This document shows positions 24,755 through 33,612 of a stretch of DNA of 64,000 bases, in pieces. The notes below the pieces were generated by a model. That model was not told the origin of the DNA and ran no database searches. It worked only from the letters and a program-made list of their open reading frames with translations. Where the stretch lies: assembly GCA_041398225.1 (NCBI GenBank), contig JAWKVD010000013.1, positions 1-64,000 on the forward strand. Direction: 5' to 3'. This DNA is from JAWKVD01 sp041398225 (GTDB taxonomy: Bacteria; Pseudomonadota; Alphaproteobacteria; Caulobacterales; Hyphomonadaceae). Numbering within the stretch: position 1 is the first letter of the stretch; the number at the start of each line of letters is the position of its first letter. The translations under genes were made by a program, and so were the position numbers.

Positions 24755-26761
24755 ATGCTTCCAATGCGTCACTTTGATGAACGTCCCCTCACGCTGCGCC
24801 TGATGTGCGGCGCCATGGCCACATCGCTCTGTACGGCGGCGCTGGCGCCCATGGCTTTGGCGCAGGAAACCGACGATGAGAAAAGGACGGACCGTGTCGT
24901 CGTTACGGCGACGCAGGTCGCAACCGACATCGACCGGTTGCCCGCCCGCGTCGCGGTGATCACCCGCGAAGATTTCGAAGACTACAACTATGTCACCGCC
25001 GTCGAGGCATTGCAGGCGACGCCGGGCCTGACGGTCGTGCAAAGCGGCGGCGCCGGCGCGATCACATCGGTCTTCTCGCGCGGCACCAACTCCAAACATA
25101 CGCTGGCGCTGTTCGACGGCATCCGCCTGAACGATCCGTCGGCGCCCAACGGCCAGTACAATTTCGGCCAGGACACGACCGGCGATCTCGAACGCATTGA
25201 AGTCGTGCGCGGCGCGGCCTCGAGCATCTACGGGTCCGACGCCGTCGGCGGCGTCATCAACTTCATCCCGCGCGTGGGCGGCGACACGCCGTTCGCCGGC
25301 TCTTACGAAGTCGCCGTGGGCGATCGCGACACCTATCGCGGCACGGCCAGCGCACGCGGAACGGTCGGCGCGGCCTCCTACGCCATATCGGGCGAACACT
25401 TCGAGACAGGCGGTTTCAACAACACGCCGGACCGCTTCCCCGACAATCTCGGCGAGGACGACGGTTCTACGTTCAACACGCTGACCGGCGTCGGCGACCT
25501 CCGCGTGAACGATCTGGCGACCATTCGCGGCCTTGTGCGCTGGCGCAAAGCCGAAACCGACATCGACAGCGCCGCGCTCGATCGTATCGCCTCCAAGACC
25601 GACGATCAGTACCTAGTCTGGCGCGTCGGATCGCGCCTTCAGCTTCTCGACGACCGCCTGACCGTCGACGTCAATGGCGGACAGGTGAAGAACGAGCGTT
25701 CCAGCACGGACGCCGCCGACGCCAACCAACCCTACCCGGCGCCGAACAGCTCCGCCGAAGGCACGCGCACGTTCGCGAACTGGCGCAACATCTACGAATT
25801 CGAGGACACTGGCGCGCTCAGCGACGCCTCGATCAATGTCGGCGTCGAGTGGCAGGACGAAGACATCAGCTCCTCCGGCGGGTATTCCGACGCGCTGTCG
25901 CGCAGCGAGAGCAATCTCGCCCTTTACGCCTTGCTCCGCGGTCGCCTGGCGGACCGGATCGACCTCTCCGGATCGGTCCGGCGCGACGACACCGACAGTT
26001 TCGGCGAGGCCACGACCTGGAATCTCGGCGCCGTCGTCGACATCCCGGAAGCCTATAGCCGGGTCTATGTTTCCGCCGGAACGTCGTTCAAGGCGCCGAC
26101 CCTGTCGGAGCGCTTCTCGACCAGCTCGTATGTCAGCGCCAGCCCGGACCTGAAGCCCGAAGAGGGCGACGGCTGGGAAGCCGGCTTCGACTTCGAGCCG
26201 CCGATCCCCGGCGCCGATGCGCGGTTCGGCTTCACCTGGTTCAAGTCCGACATCGATAACCTGATCGAGAGCCAGTACGATGTCGGCTCCGGCCTCTACA
26301 AGAACATCAATATCGGCGTCGCCAAGATCGAAGGCTACGAGACCTATCTGGAAGCCTCGCCCTTCCCGCAACTTACGGGGCGCATCGCCTATACCTACAC
26401 CGACGCCCGCAATGGCGACACCGACGCACGGCTCTTGCGCCGCCCGCCCCACCAGTGGAGCGCCAGCGCCAAGCTCCAGCCCACCGACAAGCTGTCGATG
26501 ACGCTGAGCTATCTGCGCCGCGGACACCGCGAGGACGTCTATTACAGCGACACCAATCCCTACGGCAAAGGCGGCGGCTATCTCGGCAATCGTACGGTCG
26601 ACGCCTACGAACTTCTCAACGCCGTCATCACCTACAAGGCGACCGACGCGATCTCCGTCTACGGTTCGGTGCGCAACCTGACCGACGAAAGCTACGAAGA
26701 TCCCAGCGCCTATCGTGGCGAGCCGATCACCTGGACAATCGGCCTGCGGGGGACGTTCTGA
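24755..26761 (+). CDS. TonB-dependent outer-membrane receptor (BtuB-like)
   Basis: 668 residues from the ATG at 24755 (another ATG at 24764), with a signal peptide ending at about MALAQE. A TonB-box-like RVVVTATQ, plug-domain motifs (VTAVEALQATPGLTV, SRGTNSKHTLALFDGIRLND, LERIEVVRGAASSIYGSDAVGGVINF) and a beta-barrel ending in WTIGLRGTF with a terminal Phe identify it. BtuB-type receptors take up cobalamin, but the short leader has no room for a cobalamin riboswitch. A heme, siderophore or other ligand is equally possible, given the adjacent cytochrome b561. Confidence 0.9.
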   Translation: MLPMRHFDERPLTLRLMCGAMATSLCTAALAPMALAQETDDEKRTDRVVVTATQVATDIDRLPARVAVITREDFEDYNYVTAVEALQATPGLTVVQSGGAGAITSVFSRGTNSKHTLALFDGIRLNDPSAPNGQYNFGQDTTGDLERIEVVRGAASSIYGSDAVGGVINFIPRVGGDTPFAGSYEVAVGDRDTYRGTASARGTVGAASYAISGEHFETGGFNNTPDRFPDNLGEDDGSTFNTLTGVGDLRVNDLATIRGLVRWRKAETDIDSAALDRIASKTDDQYLVWRVGSRLQLLDDRLTVDVNGGQVKNERSSTDAADANQPYPAPNSSAEGTRTFANWRNIYEFEDTGALSDASINVGVEWQDEDISSSGGYSDALSRSESNLALYALLRGRLADRIDLSGSVRRDDTDSFGEATTWNLGAVVDIPEAYSRVYVSAGTSFKAPTLSERFSTSSYVSASPDLKPEEGDGWEAGFDFEPPIPGADARFGFTWFKSDIDNLIESQYDVGSGLYKNINIGVAKIEGYETYLEASPFPQLTGRIAYTYTDARNGDTDARLLRRPPHQWSASAKLQPTDKLSMTLSYLRRGHREDVYYSDTNPYGKGGGYLGNRTVDAYELLNAVITYKATDAISVYGSVRNLTDESYEDPSAYRGEPITWTIGLRGTF

Positions 26762-27360
26762 GCCCAGAGCGCCCGAACCTCGGCGCGAGGGCCGCTGATC
26801 AGCGGCCCTCGCCGTCGAACTGGTCGCGAGCGGCGCGCGCGGCGCACTGGCTAACGGCGATCTCGGCGCTTGGCGGCGCAGGCTTCGTGCTTGTTCTCAT
26901 CAACCCGCCGGACTGGTCGAACGTCTATCTGGATCGCTACGACCGCTGGATCGGCGTGCACAAGCTTCTGGGAATCGTCGCTCTCATCGGCCTGATTGCG
27001 CTGATCCTGCAACATGCGCATCGCCCGGCGCGAACCGGACCCTCGCTCATGCGGCGCGTCTCCGCTTTGACCCAAATCGTGTTGGCGTTGTTGACGATCG
27101 TTCTCGCCGCGAGCGGCTTGATCGGCGCACTCCTCTCGACCGGAATATCGGTGAACGGGTTTCAGCTTGTTCCGCCGGTCTCCGCGCGCCCCGAAGCGAT
27201 CGCTTCCTTGCTTGCGAGCGTTCACGACGTTTGCGGCTATGCGTTTCTTGCCGTTGCGGCCGCCCATGTCGGCGCGGCGCTGCATCACCACTTCATCGCA
27301 CGCGACGGCGTTCTCGCCCGAATGCTCGGGACCAACGCGCCTGACGGGCGATCCGAATGA
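26757..27360 (+). CDS. Cytochrome b561-like membrane protein (start unclear)
   Basis: About 180 residues matter: NWSRAARAAHWLTAIS, then four membrane segments with histidines in AHW, GVHKLLG, LQHAHRP and VHDVCGY...AAHVGAALHHHF, the diheme b561 layout. It passes electrons across the inner membrane. No ATG, GTG or TTG occurs in frame between the TonB-receptor stop and the first helix; the only nearby option is a CTG at 26757. Either a rare start or a lost base at the 5' end must be invoked. The end overlaps the next frame by ATGA, but the next gene's RBS favours a start at 27372. Confidence 0.7.
26786..26811. repeat. Perfect 26-bp palindrome after the TonB receptor gene
   Basis: The 26 bases at 26786-26811 are fully self-complementary, centred on TGATCA. 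As RNA this would fold into a GC-rich hairpin 25 bp after the receptor stop. There is no T-run, so it is either a factor-dependent terminator, an RNA stabiliser or a protein site. It lies inside the only open 5' extension of the cytochrome b561 frame. Confidence 0.55.
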
Positions 27361-27371
27361 AGGAGACCCGC

Positions 27372-28958
27372 ATGATCGACGCGCTCGCAAGACTCCGCCG
27401 TTCCGCCGCAATGGCGTTCGCCTTCGCCGTCGCCGCCTGCGCGAGCGCACCAGGTCCTGCTGCCGTGTCCGCTCCAACCGACCAAGCAGCGACCACCGCC
27501 GCAAGCGATCCTGAACGCCTTCTCGAGCAGACCTTGACCGGCGTCTTCGACGCGTCCCTCCACCGGGCCTATCACGACATCCATTTTCAGGTGCCCGAGG
27601 GCGTCCTATCCATCTCGGTGTCGATCGACTATGAGCGCGGCGATCCATGGGCCGCGATCGATCTCGCATTGTTCGATCCCGAGCGCTTTCGCGGCGCCAG
27701 CGGTTTCGCCAAAACGCAGATCGAGATCGCGAACGCCGAAGCGACCCCATCCTATCTGCCCGGACCGATCCCCGCCGGCGAATGGACGCTGGTGCTTGGC
27801 GGCGCCAACGCGCCTGAAGGCCGCTCGACGCCCTATACGGTGCGCATCTCGATGACCCGTGCGGCGCCGGGCGCCCAAGGCTTCGTGGGGCTAACGCCGC
27901 AACCGGATGCGCGCTGGTATCGCGGCGATCTTCACGTCCACACCGGTCACAGCGACGGCCGCTGCGCCGCGCCCGCCGGAGAGCGCGTCCCCTGCCCGGT
28001 CTATCGCACGCTGGAAGCCGCCGTCGCGGCCGGTCTCGATTTCGTCGCCGTCACCGACCACAACACGGTGTCGCACATGGAGGCGCTCGCAGAACTTCAG
28101 CCCTATTTCAACAAGCTGACCCTGCTCCCCGGACAGGAAGTGACGACCTATCATGGCCACATGAACGTGTTCGGCACGACGGCGCCGGTCGACTTCCGCC
28201 TGGGAACGCCAAGCGTACCCGATTTCAGCGCCGTGAAGGCCCAGGCGACGGCGCTCGGAGGGCTGCTGTCGATCAACCATCCGGGCATTTCCCTTACCGA
28301 CGGGTGTCCCGGTTGCGGATGGTCCGCATCGCTGAAAGACGGCGAGGCGCCGGATGCGGTCGAGGTCGTCAACGGCGTCACCTCGTTCTATTCGGGCGGT
28401 CCGGAAGGTCCGCAGTCTTCACTTCCGTTCTGGCGCGGTCTCCTTGACCAGGGTTTGCGCGTGACGGCGATCGGCGGCAGCGACAATCATGACCCTGACA
28501 CGCCGGCCGGGAAGCTGTCCGCGATCGGCGGGCCGACCACGGTCGTCTTCGCTTCCGACAACTCCTCGGCGGCGATTATCGACGGCGTGCGCAAGGGACG
28601 TGTCTTCGTCGATATCGACGGCACGAAGACGCGCACGCTCGATCTGTCGGCGCGGACGGATCAAGCTTCCGCCGAAATGGGCGGTGTGATCGCCGCACGC
28701 GCTGGCGAGGTTCTGCGGATGCGCGTGTCCGCCTCCGCCGCGGAAGGCGGGCGCTACGAGCTCTGGCGCAATGGGCGCACGATCACGATAGACGGTCTCG
28801 GCGCTCCCCTGAAGCGCGAAGATGTCCGCGTGCTTGATCTCGTTGCGGACGGTCGCCCCGGATGGATCAGCGTGAATGTGCATGACGCGGAGGGACGCCT
28901 CATCCTGATCGGCAATCCGATTTACGTCATTGCCGCCGATACGCCCGCGAACGAATAG
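27372..28958 (+). CDS. Exported PHP-domain hydrolase (CehA/McbA family)
   Basis: 528 residues from the ATG at 27372, which has a strong AAGGAG ribosome site 4-9 bp upstream. The signal sequence ends at VAAC (lipobox-like). Residues ~60-160 form a beta-rich N-terminal domain; the PHP metal site follows in GDLHVHTGHSDG, VTDHNTVSHM, SINHPG and GGSDNHDPD. CehA/McbA relatives include carbaryl esterases and phosphohydrolases; the substrate is unknown. It is probably co-transcribed with the cytochrome b561 gene. Confidence 0.85.
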   Translation: MIDALARLRRSAAMAFAFAVAACASAPGPAAVSAPTDQAATTAASDPERLLEQTLTGVFDASLHRAYHDIHFQVPEGVLSISVSIDYERGDPWAAIDLALFDPERFRGASGFAKTQIEIANAEATPSYLPGPIPAGEWTLVLGGANAPEGRSTPYTVRISMTRAAPGAQGFVGLTPQPDARWYRGDLHVHTGHSDGRCAAPAGERVPCPVYRTLEAAVAAGLDFVAVTDHNTVSHMEALAELQPYFNKLTLLPGQEVTTYHGHMNVFGTTAPVDFRLGTPSVPDFSAVKAQATALGGLLSINHPGISLTDGCPGCGWSASLKDGEAPDAVEVVNGVTSFYSGGPEGPQSSLPFWRGLLDQGLRVTAIGGSDNHDPDTPAGKLSAIGGPTTVVFASDNSSAAIIDGVRKGRVFVDIDGTKTRTLDLSARTDQASAEMGGVIAARAGEVLRMRVSASAAEGGRYELWRNGRTITIDGLGAPLKREDVRVLDLVADGRPGWISVNVHDAEGRLILIGNPIYVIAADTPANE

Positions 28959-29119
28959 GCGCCGGCGCCCGAAGAGAGCACATGGCCGCGCGATTGCACG
29001 ATAAAACCGCCACAACGCGCTTGCCCGCGGCGTTCAGCGACGCATAGATGCAGGATCGTTGCGCTGCGGCGTCGTGATGCCGGCTCTCCGATACGGAGGC
29101 CGCGAATGTGGGGGATGTC

Positions 29120-29911
29120 ATGTCTGCCGCCAACGGGCCGTCGCGGTTCATGAGGTGCGCGCTGATCTTTGCGGCGGGCTTGCTGCTGATCGTCTCGCCC
29201 TTGTCCGCGCCCCTGCTCCCGCCGGCCCACGCCGAAGCCGACTGCGCCGCCGACGCGATCGGCGTCTCCAGAACGATCACCCTCTCCGTCGGCGACCCGG
29301 CCCTGCATTCATTGCTGCACGACCATGAGGTTGTGCTCACCTTCGACGACGGACCCGCCGAGACCACGACCCGAAAAGTCCTCGCCGCGCTGCGGGAGCA
29401 GTGCGTCGCCGCGACCTTCTTCCTGGAGGGCGAGAACGTCCTTCAACACCCGGATATTGTTCGCGACATCGCGCTTGCAGGCCACTCGCTCGGCGGCCAC
29501 AGCCAGCACCACAAACCCTATGTGAACATGACCCCCAACGCCGCGCGCAGCGATGTCGAGCGTTCGATCGCGTCGATCAACAAGGCGCTCGCGGGCTCGC
29601 CCGCGACATCGGGGATCAAGGTCGGGCTGTTCCGGTTTCCCTTCGTCGCCTCCACGAAGAAGCTGGAGAAAATGGTGGCCGATCTGGGCCTCGTCTCCAT
29701 TCCGGTCGACGCGGACGGCCACGACTGGGAGATTCAGTCCCCCGAAAGCGTGGTTGATCACGTGTTCACCATGCTGGCGAACACGAACAACCGGGGCATC
29801 GTGCTTCTTCACGATCCGTTCGAAAGCGCCCCAGAAGCGACGTCGCTGTTGCTTAAACGGTTAAGGGCCGGCGGCTACCGTATCGTCGCCATTCGCGCAA
29901 AAGGCGAGTGA
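29120..29911 (+). CDS. Polysaccharide deacetylase (NodB domain)
   Basis: 263 residues from the ATG at 29120, with a signal peptide to about AHAEA. NodB motifs: VVLTFDDGPAETTTRK (catalytic base and metal Asp), AGHSLGGHSQHH (metal histidines), LFRFPF, SIPVDADGHDW and GIVLLHDPF. It removes N- or O-acetyl groups from a surface glycan. It precedes an SGNH/MBOAT acyl-transfer pair by 89 bp, so the three genes may modify one polysaccharide in opposite directions. Confidence 0.88.
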   Translation: MSAANGPSRFMRCALIFAAGLLLIVSPLSAPLLPPAHAEADCAADAIGVSRTITLSVGDPALHSLLHDHEVVLTFDDGPAETTTRKVLAALREQCVAATFFLEGENVLQHPDIVRDIALAGHSLGGHSQHHKPYVNMTPNAARSDVERSIASINKALAGSPATSGIKVGLFRFPFVASTKKLEKMVADLGLVSIPVDADGHDWEIQSPESVVDHVFTMLANTNNRGIVLLHDPFESAPEATSLLLKRLRAGGYRIVAIRAKGE

Positions 29912-30000
29912 CGTCAGAGAATTTCGTGGCCCGCCCCTTGCACGCCTGCTCGCGTTGATGCGACCGCACCGGAACGGCCGCGACAGGTTGGAAACAGTCC

Positions 30001-31086
30001 ATGCGTTTCAATCCAGCACGCTTGCGGCCCGGACCCCGCGTGGGCGTCAGCCTGCTGTTTGTGCTGGCGTTCGCGCTCGTTTCGAGCGGGCTGTCGATCT
30101 ATCTGCGCGCCACCTCGCCGATGCCGCATATCGCCATGCTCAGCGACAAGCTCGATGCGGTCGCCGAGAACGGCGACCGGTACGACACGATCTTTCTCGG
30201 CACCTCGCGGACGCTCTACCATGTCATTCCCGACGAGGTTGAGGCCGCCGCCGCCGAGGCCGGATGCCCCGGACTCGGCGTCTTCAATTTCGGCTTTTAC
30301 GGAATGACGGGGTCCGAGCAGGACTGGATCCTCAACCGGCTTCTGGAAACCCGCAGCCCGCGCCTCAAACGGATCATCCTCGAACCGCCGCTTCCGGAAT
30401 ACCGCTCGGTCGGGGAGATCCTGACCGACCGGTCGCGGTTCTTCCACGGCCTGGAGGATGTGCCGGCGGCCAGCCGCAGCATCTGGTCCTATGCGGAATC
30501 GGCCCCCAAACGCGTTTTCCGGTCGGGCATTTTCGCGCTCGGCGTCGCCTACGACCTTTCCGGCGTGGGCCGGCTCTCGACGCGTTTCTTCCCGCCGCCC
30601 GGCAATCATCAGCCGTCGAGGATGAACCTGTCAGAAGACGGCTTCGAGGCGCTGGACGATGTTGCAACCGCCGACGGCGAAGCCCGCCGCAAGGACTTCC
30701 TCGAGCATATCGCCGAAGTGTCCGACATCCTCGCGCGCTATGGCGACCCCAGCCCCAACATCGAGGCGCGCGCCGCCTATATGGTTGCCAAGATGCGCCG
30801 CATCGAAGAAGCCGGCGTCGAGCCCGTTCTCTTCGTCTCTCCCGACATCATGGAGATCGACCGCACGCCGCAAACCGGCGAAGCGGTTCGCCGTCAGGCG
30901 CCCGATCTCAAAGTGCTGAACTTCAACCGTCCGGACGTCTATCCGGACCTCTTCGACACCAGCCTCTGGCACGATTTCAGCCACTTCCACCGCGCCGGCG
31001 CCAAACGCCTGAGCCACAAGATCGGCGCGGAGCTGTGCGACGCGCAGACCCGAACCCGCACGAGCGACCTGCATGCTGTTCGTTGA
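30001..31086 (+). CDS. SGNH-like O-acetylation partner protein (AlgX/AlgJ-like)
   Basis: 361 residues with an N-terminal anchor (about 15-35). FLGTSRTLYHV carries the serine position of SGNH hydrolases, and LWHDFSHFHRAGAKRLS carries the distal Asp-x-x-His. FNFGFYGMTGSEQDW lies between. Such periplasmic enzymes accept acetyl from an MBOAT protein and transfer it to a glycan. Here the MBOAT gene overlaps its end by 14 bp, strong support for the pairing. Confidence 0.75.
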   Translation: MRFNPARLRPGPRVGVSLLFVLAFALVSSGLSIYLRATSPMPHIAMLSDKLDAVAENGDRYDTIFLGTSRTLYHVIPDEVEAAAAEAGCPGLGVFNFGFYGMTGSEQDWILNRLLETRSPRLKRIILEPPLPEYRSVGEILTDRSRFFHGLEDVPAASRSIWSYAESAPKRVFRSGIFALGVAYDLSGVGRLSTRFFPPPGNHQPSRMNLSEDGFEALDDVATADGEARRKDFLEHIAEVSDILARYGDPSPNIEARAAYMVAKMRRIEEAGVEPVLFVSPDIMEIDRTPQTGEAVRRQAPDLKVLNFNRPDVYPDLFDTSLWHDFSHFHRAGAKRLSHKIGAELCDAQTRTRTSDLHAVR

Positions 31087-32488
31087 ATTCCGCTTCCTGA
31101 TCTTCTTCGCGATCGTCTTCGCGCTCGCCTGGCTGCTGCCCAAAAACGGCCAGCGCAAGACGGTTCTGACGGTCGCGTCCTACGTCTTCTACGCCGCGTG
31201 GGACTGGCGTTTCCTCGCCCTGATCTGGTTCGTGACCGGCGTCTGCTACGTCGTCGGCATGCGCGTGGGCGAGTCCTCGCCCCTGTCGGACGGAGCGAAG
31301 CGCGTGTGGATCGCCGTCGGCGTGACGGTCTCGCTCGCCGTGCTCGGCCTGTTCAAGTATTTCAACTTCTTCGCCGACAGCTTCGCCGATCTCGCTCATC
31401 TGATGGGACTGCCGGCCGGCCACGTAACGCTGAACCTCGTTCTGCCGGTGGGCGTCAGCTTCTACACCTTCCAGGCCATCTCCTACATGGTCGACGTCTA
31501 TCGTCGCGACATCCGCGCCGACCGGTCGTTGATGGACGTCTCCTTCTACATCGCCTTCTTCCCGCAGCTGGTCGCGGGTCCGATCGTTCGCGCATCCGAT
31601 TTCATTCCGCAGATGGAGAGCCTGCGCCGCTGGTCGGACGTCGACGTAAAGGCGTGCGCGGTCCTGTTCCTGATCGGCTACATCAAGAAGGCTGGCGTCT
31701 CCGACAATATCGCGCCCTATGTCGACATGATGTTCGCCAGCCCCGGCGATTTCTCCGCCCTGTCCGTCATCGGCGGCGTGTTGCTCTACGGGGTGCAGAT
31801 CTATTGCGACTTCTCGGGCTATTCCGACATGGCGATCGCCTGCGCCGGACTGCTGGGATACAAATTCCCGCCCAACTTCGACTCGCCCTATCTCTCGCCC
31901 AACATCCAGGTGTTCTGGCGGCGCTGGCACATCTCCCTGTCGAGCTGGCTGCGCGACTACCTCTATATTCCGCTGGGCGGCAACCGCCGCGGCGCGATGC
32001 GGCGGGACATCAACATGATGACCACGATGCTGCTCGGCGGCTTGTGGCACGGGGCGAGCTTCAACTTCGTGATCTGGGGCGGCCTGCACGGTCTTGCGCT
32101 GACCATCGAGCGGACCTGGAAAACCCATGTCGCCAGCCGCTTTCCGAAGATGGGCTTCATCGGCCCGGTCATCGGCGTCGCCGTCACCTTCTACTTCGTC
32201 AACTTCGCTTGGATCTTCTTCCGGGCCGCGGACCTTTCCGAAGCGCTGAAGATCGCGCGCGTCTACCTGACCTTCCAGTCCGAAGGCGCGCAAACGCTGC
32301 CCTTGCCCGTATGGCCGCTGCTGGCCGGACTGGCGAGCGTGCATGCCCTCGCCAATCACATGAAGTGGGAGGAGGTCGTTCGCGGCCTCAAGCCCGTGCC
32401 GCTGGCGCTTGCGTTGGGCGCGGCGGGCGCCATCGCCCTCGCCTTCGTGCCCACCGGCTACCGGCCCTTCGTCTACTTCCAGTTCTGA
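31073..32488 (+). CDS. MBOAT O-acyltransferase (AlgI-like)
   Basis: 471 residues with about ten membrane helices. Signatures: LPVGVSFYTFQAISYMVDVYR, QLVAGPIVRASDF, NIQVFWRRWHISLSSWLRDY, IPLGGNRRG and LGGLWHGASFNFVIWGGLHG with the invariant catalytic His. It moves acetyl groups across the inner membrane for glycan O-acetylation. It overlaps the SGNH gene upstream. It ends 74 bp before attL of the integrated element, making it the last chromosomal gene on this side. Confidence 0.93.
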   Translation: MLFVEFRFLIFFAIVFALAWLLPKNGQRKTVLTVASYVFYAAWDWRFLALIWFVTGVCYVVGMRVGESSPLSDGAKRVWIAVGVTVSLAVLGLFKYFNFFADSFADLAHLMGLPAGHVTLNLVLPVGVSFYTFQAISYMVDVYRRDIRADRSLMDVSFYIAFFPQLVAGPIVRASDFIPQMESLRRWSDVDVKACAVLFLIGYIKKAGVSDNIAPYVDMMFASPGDFSALSVIGGVLLYGVQIYCDFSGYSDMAIACAGLLGYKFPPNFDSPYLSPNIQVFWRRWHISLSSWLRDYLYIPLGGNRRGAMRRDINMMTTMLLGGLWHGASFNFVIWGGLHGLALTIERTWKTHVASRFPKMGFIGPVIGVAVTFYFVNFAWIFFRAADLSEALKIARVYLTFQSEGAQTLPLPVWPLLAGLASVHALANHMKWEEVVRGLKPVPLALALGAAGAIALAFVPTGYRPFVYFQF

Positions 32489-32561
32489 TCTGGCCGTTCC
32501 GATCCCGCCGTTCCGATCCGGGCGGCGCGGGAACGCTCAAGATACGCAGGTCATCGGGAAG

Positions 32562-32609
32562 AATGGTGGGCGGTACAAGGTTCGAACTTGTGACCCCTAC
32601 GATGTCAAC
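32562..32609. repeat. attL: displaced tRNA-Val 3' fragment
   Basis: Forty-eight bases match 57091-57138 with a single change (T at 32581 for A at 57110). They cover the tRNA 3' end from the encoded CCA to the anticodon loop. The copy lies 74 bp after the MBOAT gene and has no 5' half, so it is not a functional tRNA. Confidence 0.9.
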
Positions 32610-33007
32610 CTTCCGTAAACGCGCCAAACCATTAAAGTTTTTCGAGTCTGGCAACGTCGGAGAGAGCGGTACGTTGCGGAACAAAGCAGGAAAAAAGCCC
32701 TAAACGTTGCCAGTACGTTGCCAGTCTCCCCCAACCAACACGGGGCAATTCCCTCAATTAGTGCTCCAAAATTCCAAAGCAACAACGACCCCAACTGGTC
32801 CCCTCATCATCGCCCCCCCCCGTGCGCATGTCATCAAGCTTGGGAGGAAGTGGATTAGGCAGCGGTTCATCTACCCAAAATCATAATTCGGACTTGAGAA
32901 AAGTCAGGGCTAAAAGAGGAACCAGTTTCATAATATGATGCCCAAATCGCAATATTTCCTGGGTCGGAGGTCAACTGTCCCTCGGCACCTCTTGGGTTGG
33001 AAAAAAG
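32610..33007. other. Left arm of the element, no chromosomal gene
   Basis: About 400 bp between attL and the cyclophilin gene. It holds the integrase arm-type repeats (32648-32724) and an open frame from attL to the stop at 32703 that is relevant only to the excised circle. A C-run and AT-rich DNA follow, the latter a likely promoter region for the cyclophilin gene. Confidence 0.6.
32648..32724. repeat. Left arm-type repeats ACGTTGCCAG
   Basis: The 10-mer ACGTTGCCAG occurs at 32704-32713 and 32715-32724 as a tandem pair one base apart, and in inverted orientation at 32648-32657 (CTGGCAACGT). A partial copy (ACGTTGCGGA) is at 32671. The same tandem pair occurs at the right end (57023-57043). 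Position and spacing fit integrase arm-binding sites. Confidence 0.7.
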
Positions 33008-33535
33008 ATGAAGAGACTTTGTTTTGCACTTCTCGCAGCGTTGGCTTTCTCGCAAGGCGCAGAAGCTCAGTTGGCTCGGAAAGTCGATATTCTGCTTTTG
33101 GAGCTGTCGACCGGCGAGCGCGTAGAAATTAGTCTGTTTCCTCAGGACGCACCTCGAAACGTAGCACGCATTGAGCAGCTCGCTAGATCCGGATTCTACA
33201 ACAACGTGATATTCCATAGGGTCATTAAGGGCTTCCTCGCCCAAACAGGAGATCCTACCGGTTTGGGCACCGGAGGATCGAATCTACCCGATGTAGTGGA
33301 TGAGCTGAGTAGCGATGAGTTTGTCTATGGAACGGTAGCGATGGCCAATCTCGGACCGAACACCGCTAACTCACAATTCTTTATTTGTTCGAGTTGTTCG
33401 TTTCTCTCTGGACATTATTCGCCAGTTGGCAAAGTAACCAAGGGAATGGAGTATATTGAGCGGCTGCCTCCAGGGGAACCGCCATCCAACCCGACCCGCA
33501 TCTTGCGAGCGACAGTGACTACCCGGTGGCAATAG
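33008..33535 (+). CDS. Secreted cyclophilin-type peptidyl-prolyl isomerase
   Basis: 175 residues with a signal peptide (cleavage about AEAQ, residue 20). Cyclophilin active-site residues are present: Phe69-His70-Arg71 (IFHRVIKGFLAQTGDP) and Gln123-Phe-Phe (ANLGPNTANSQFFI). It isomerises X-Pro bonds in periplasmic proteins. As cargo of a mobile element with lower GC than the surroundings it is probably foreign; its benefit to the element is unknown. Confidence 0.85.
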   Translation: MKRLCFALLAALAFSQGAEAQLARKVDILLLELSTGERVEISLFPQDAPRNVARIEQLARSGFYNNVIFHRVIKGFLAQTGDPTGLGTGGSNLPDVVDELSSDEFVYGTVAMANLGPNTANSQFFICSSCSFLSGHYSPVGKVTKGMEYIERLPPGEPPSNPTRILRATVTTRWQ

Positions 33536-33612
33536 CCAAGAATTAACGTTTTGCACGAGATCGAGAAGAAAACGACTACACAAAAAGACGAGTTTTCGAT
33601 CCACATTTGACA

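Noticed and set aside
29851..29862. TTAA-N4-TTAA inside the deacetylase gene as a CtrA site
   Set aside because: Spacing is four, not seven, and it is within coding sequence.
32489..32703. Gene reading from the MBOAT region through attL to 32703
   Set aside because: Its upstream part is the MBOAT shadow frame; only the portion after attL matters, as an integrase tail in the excised form.
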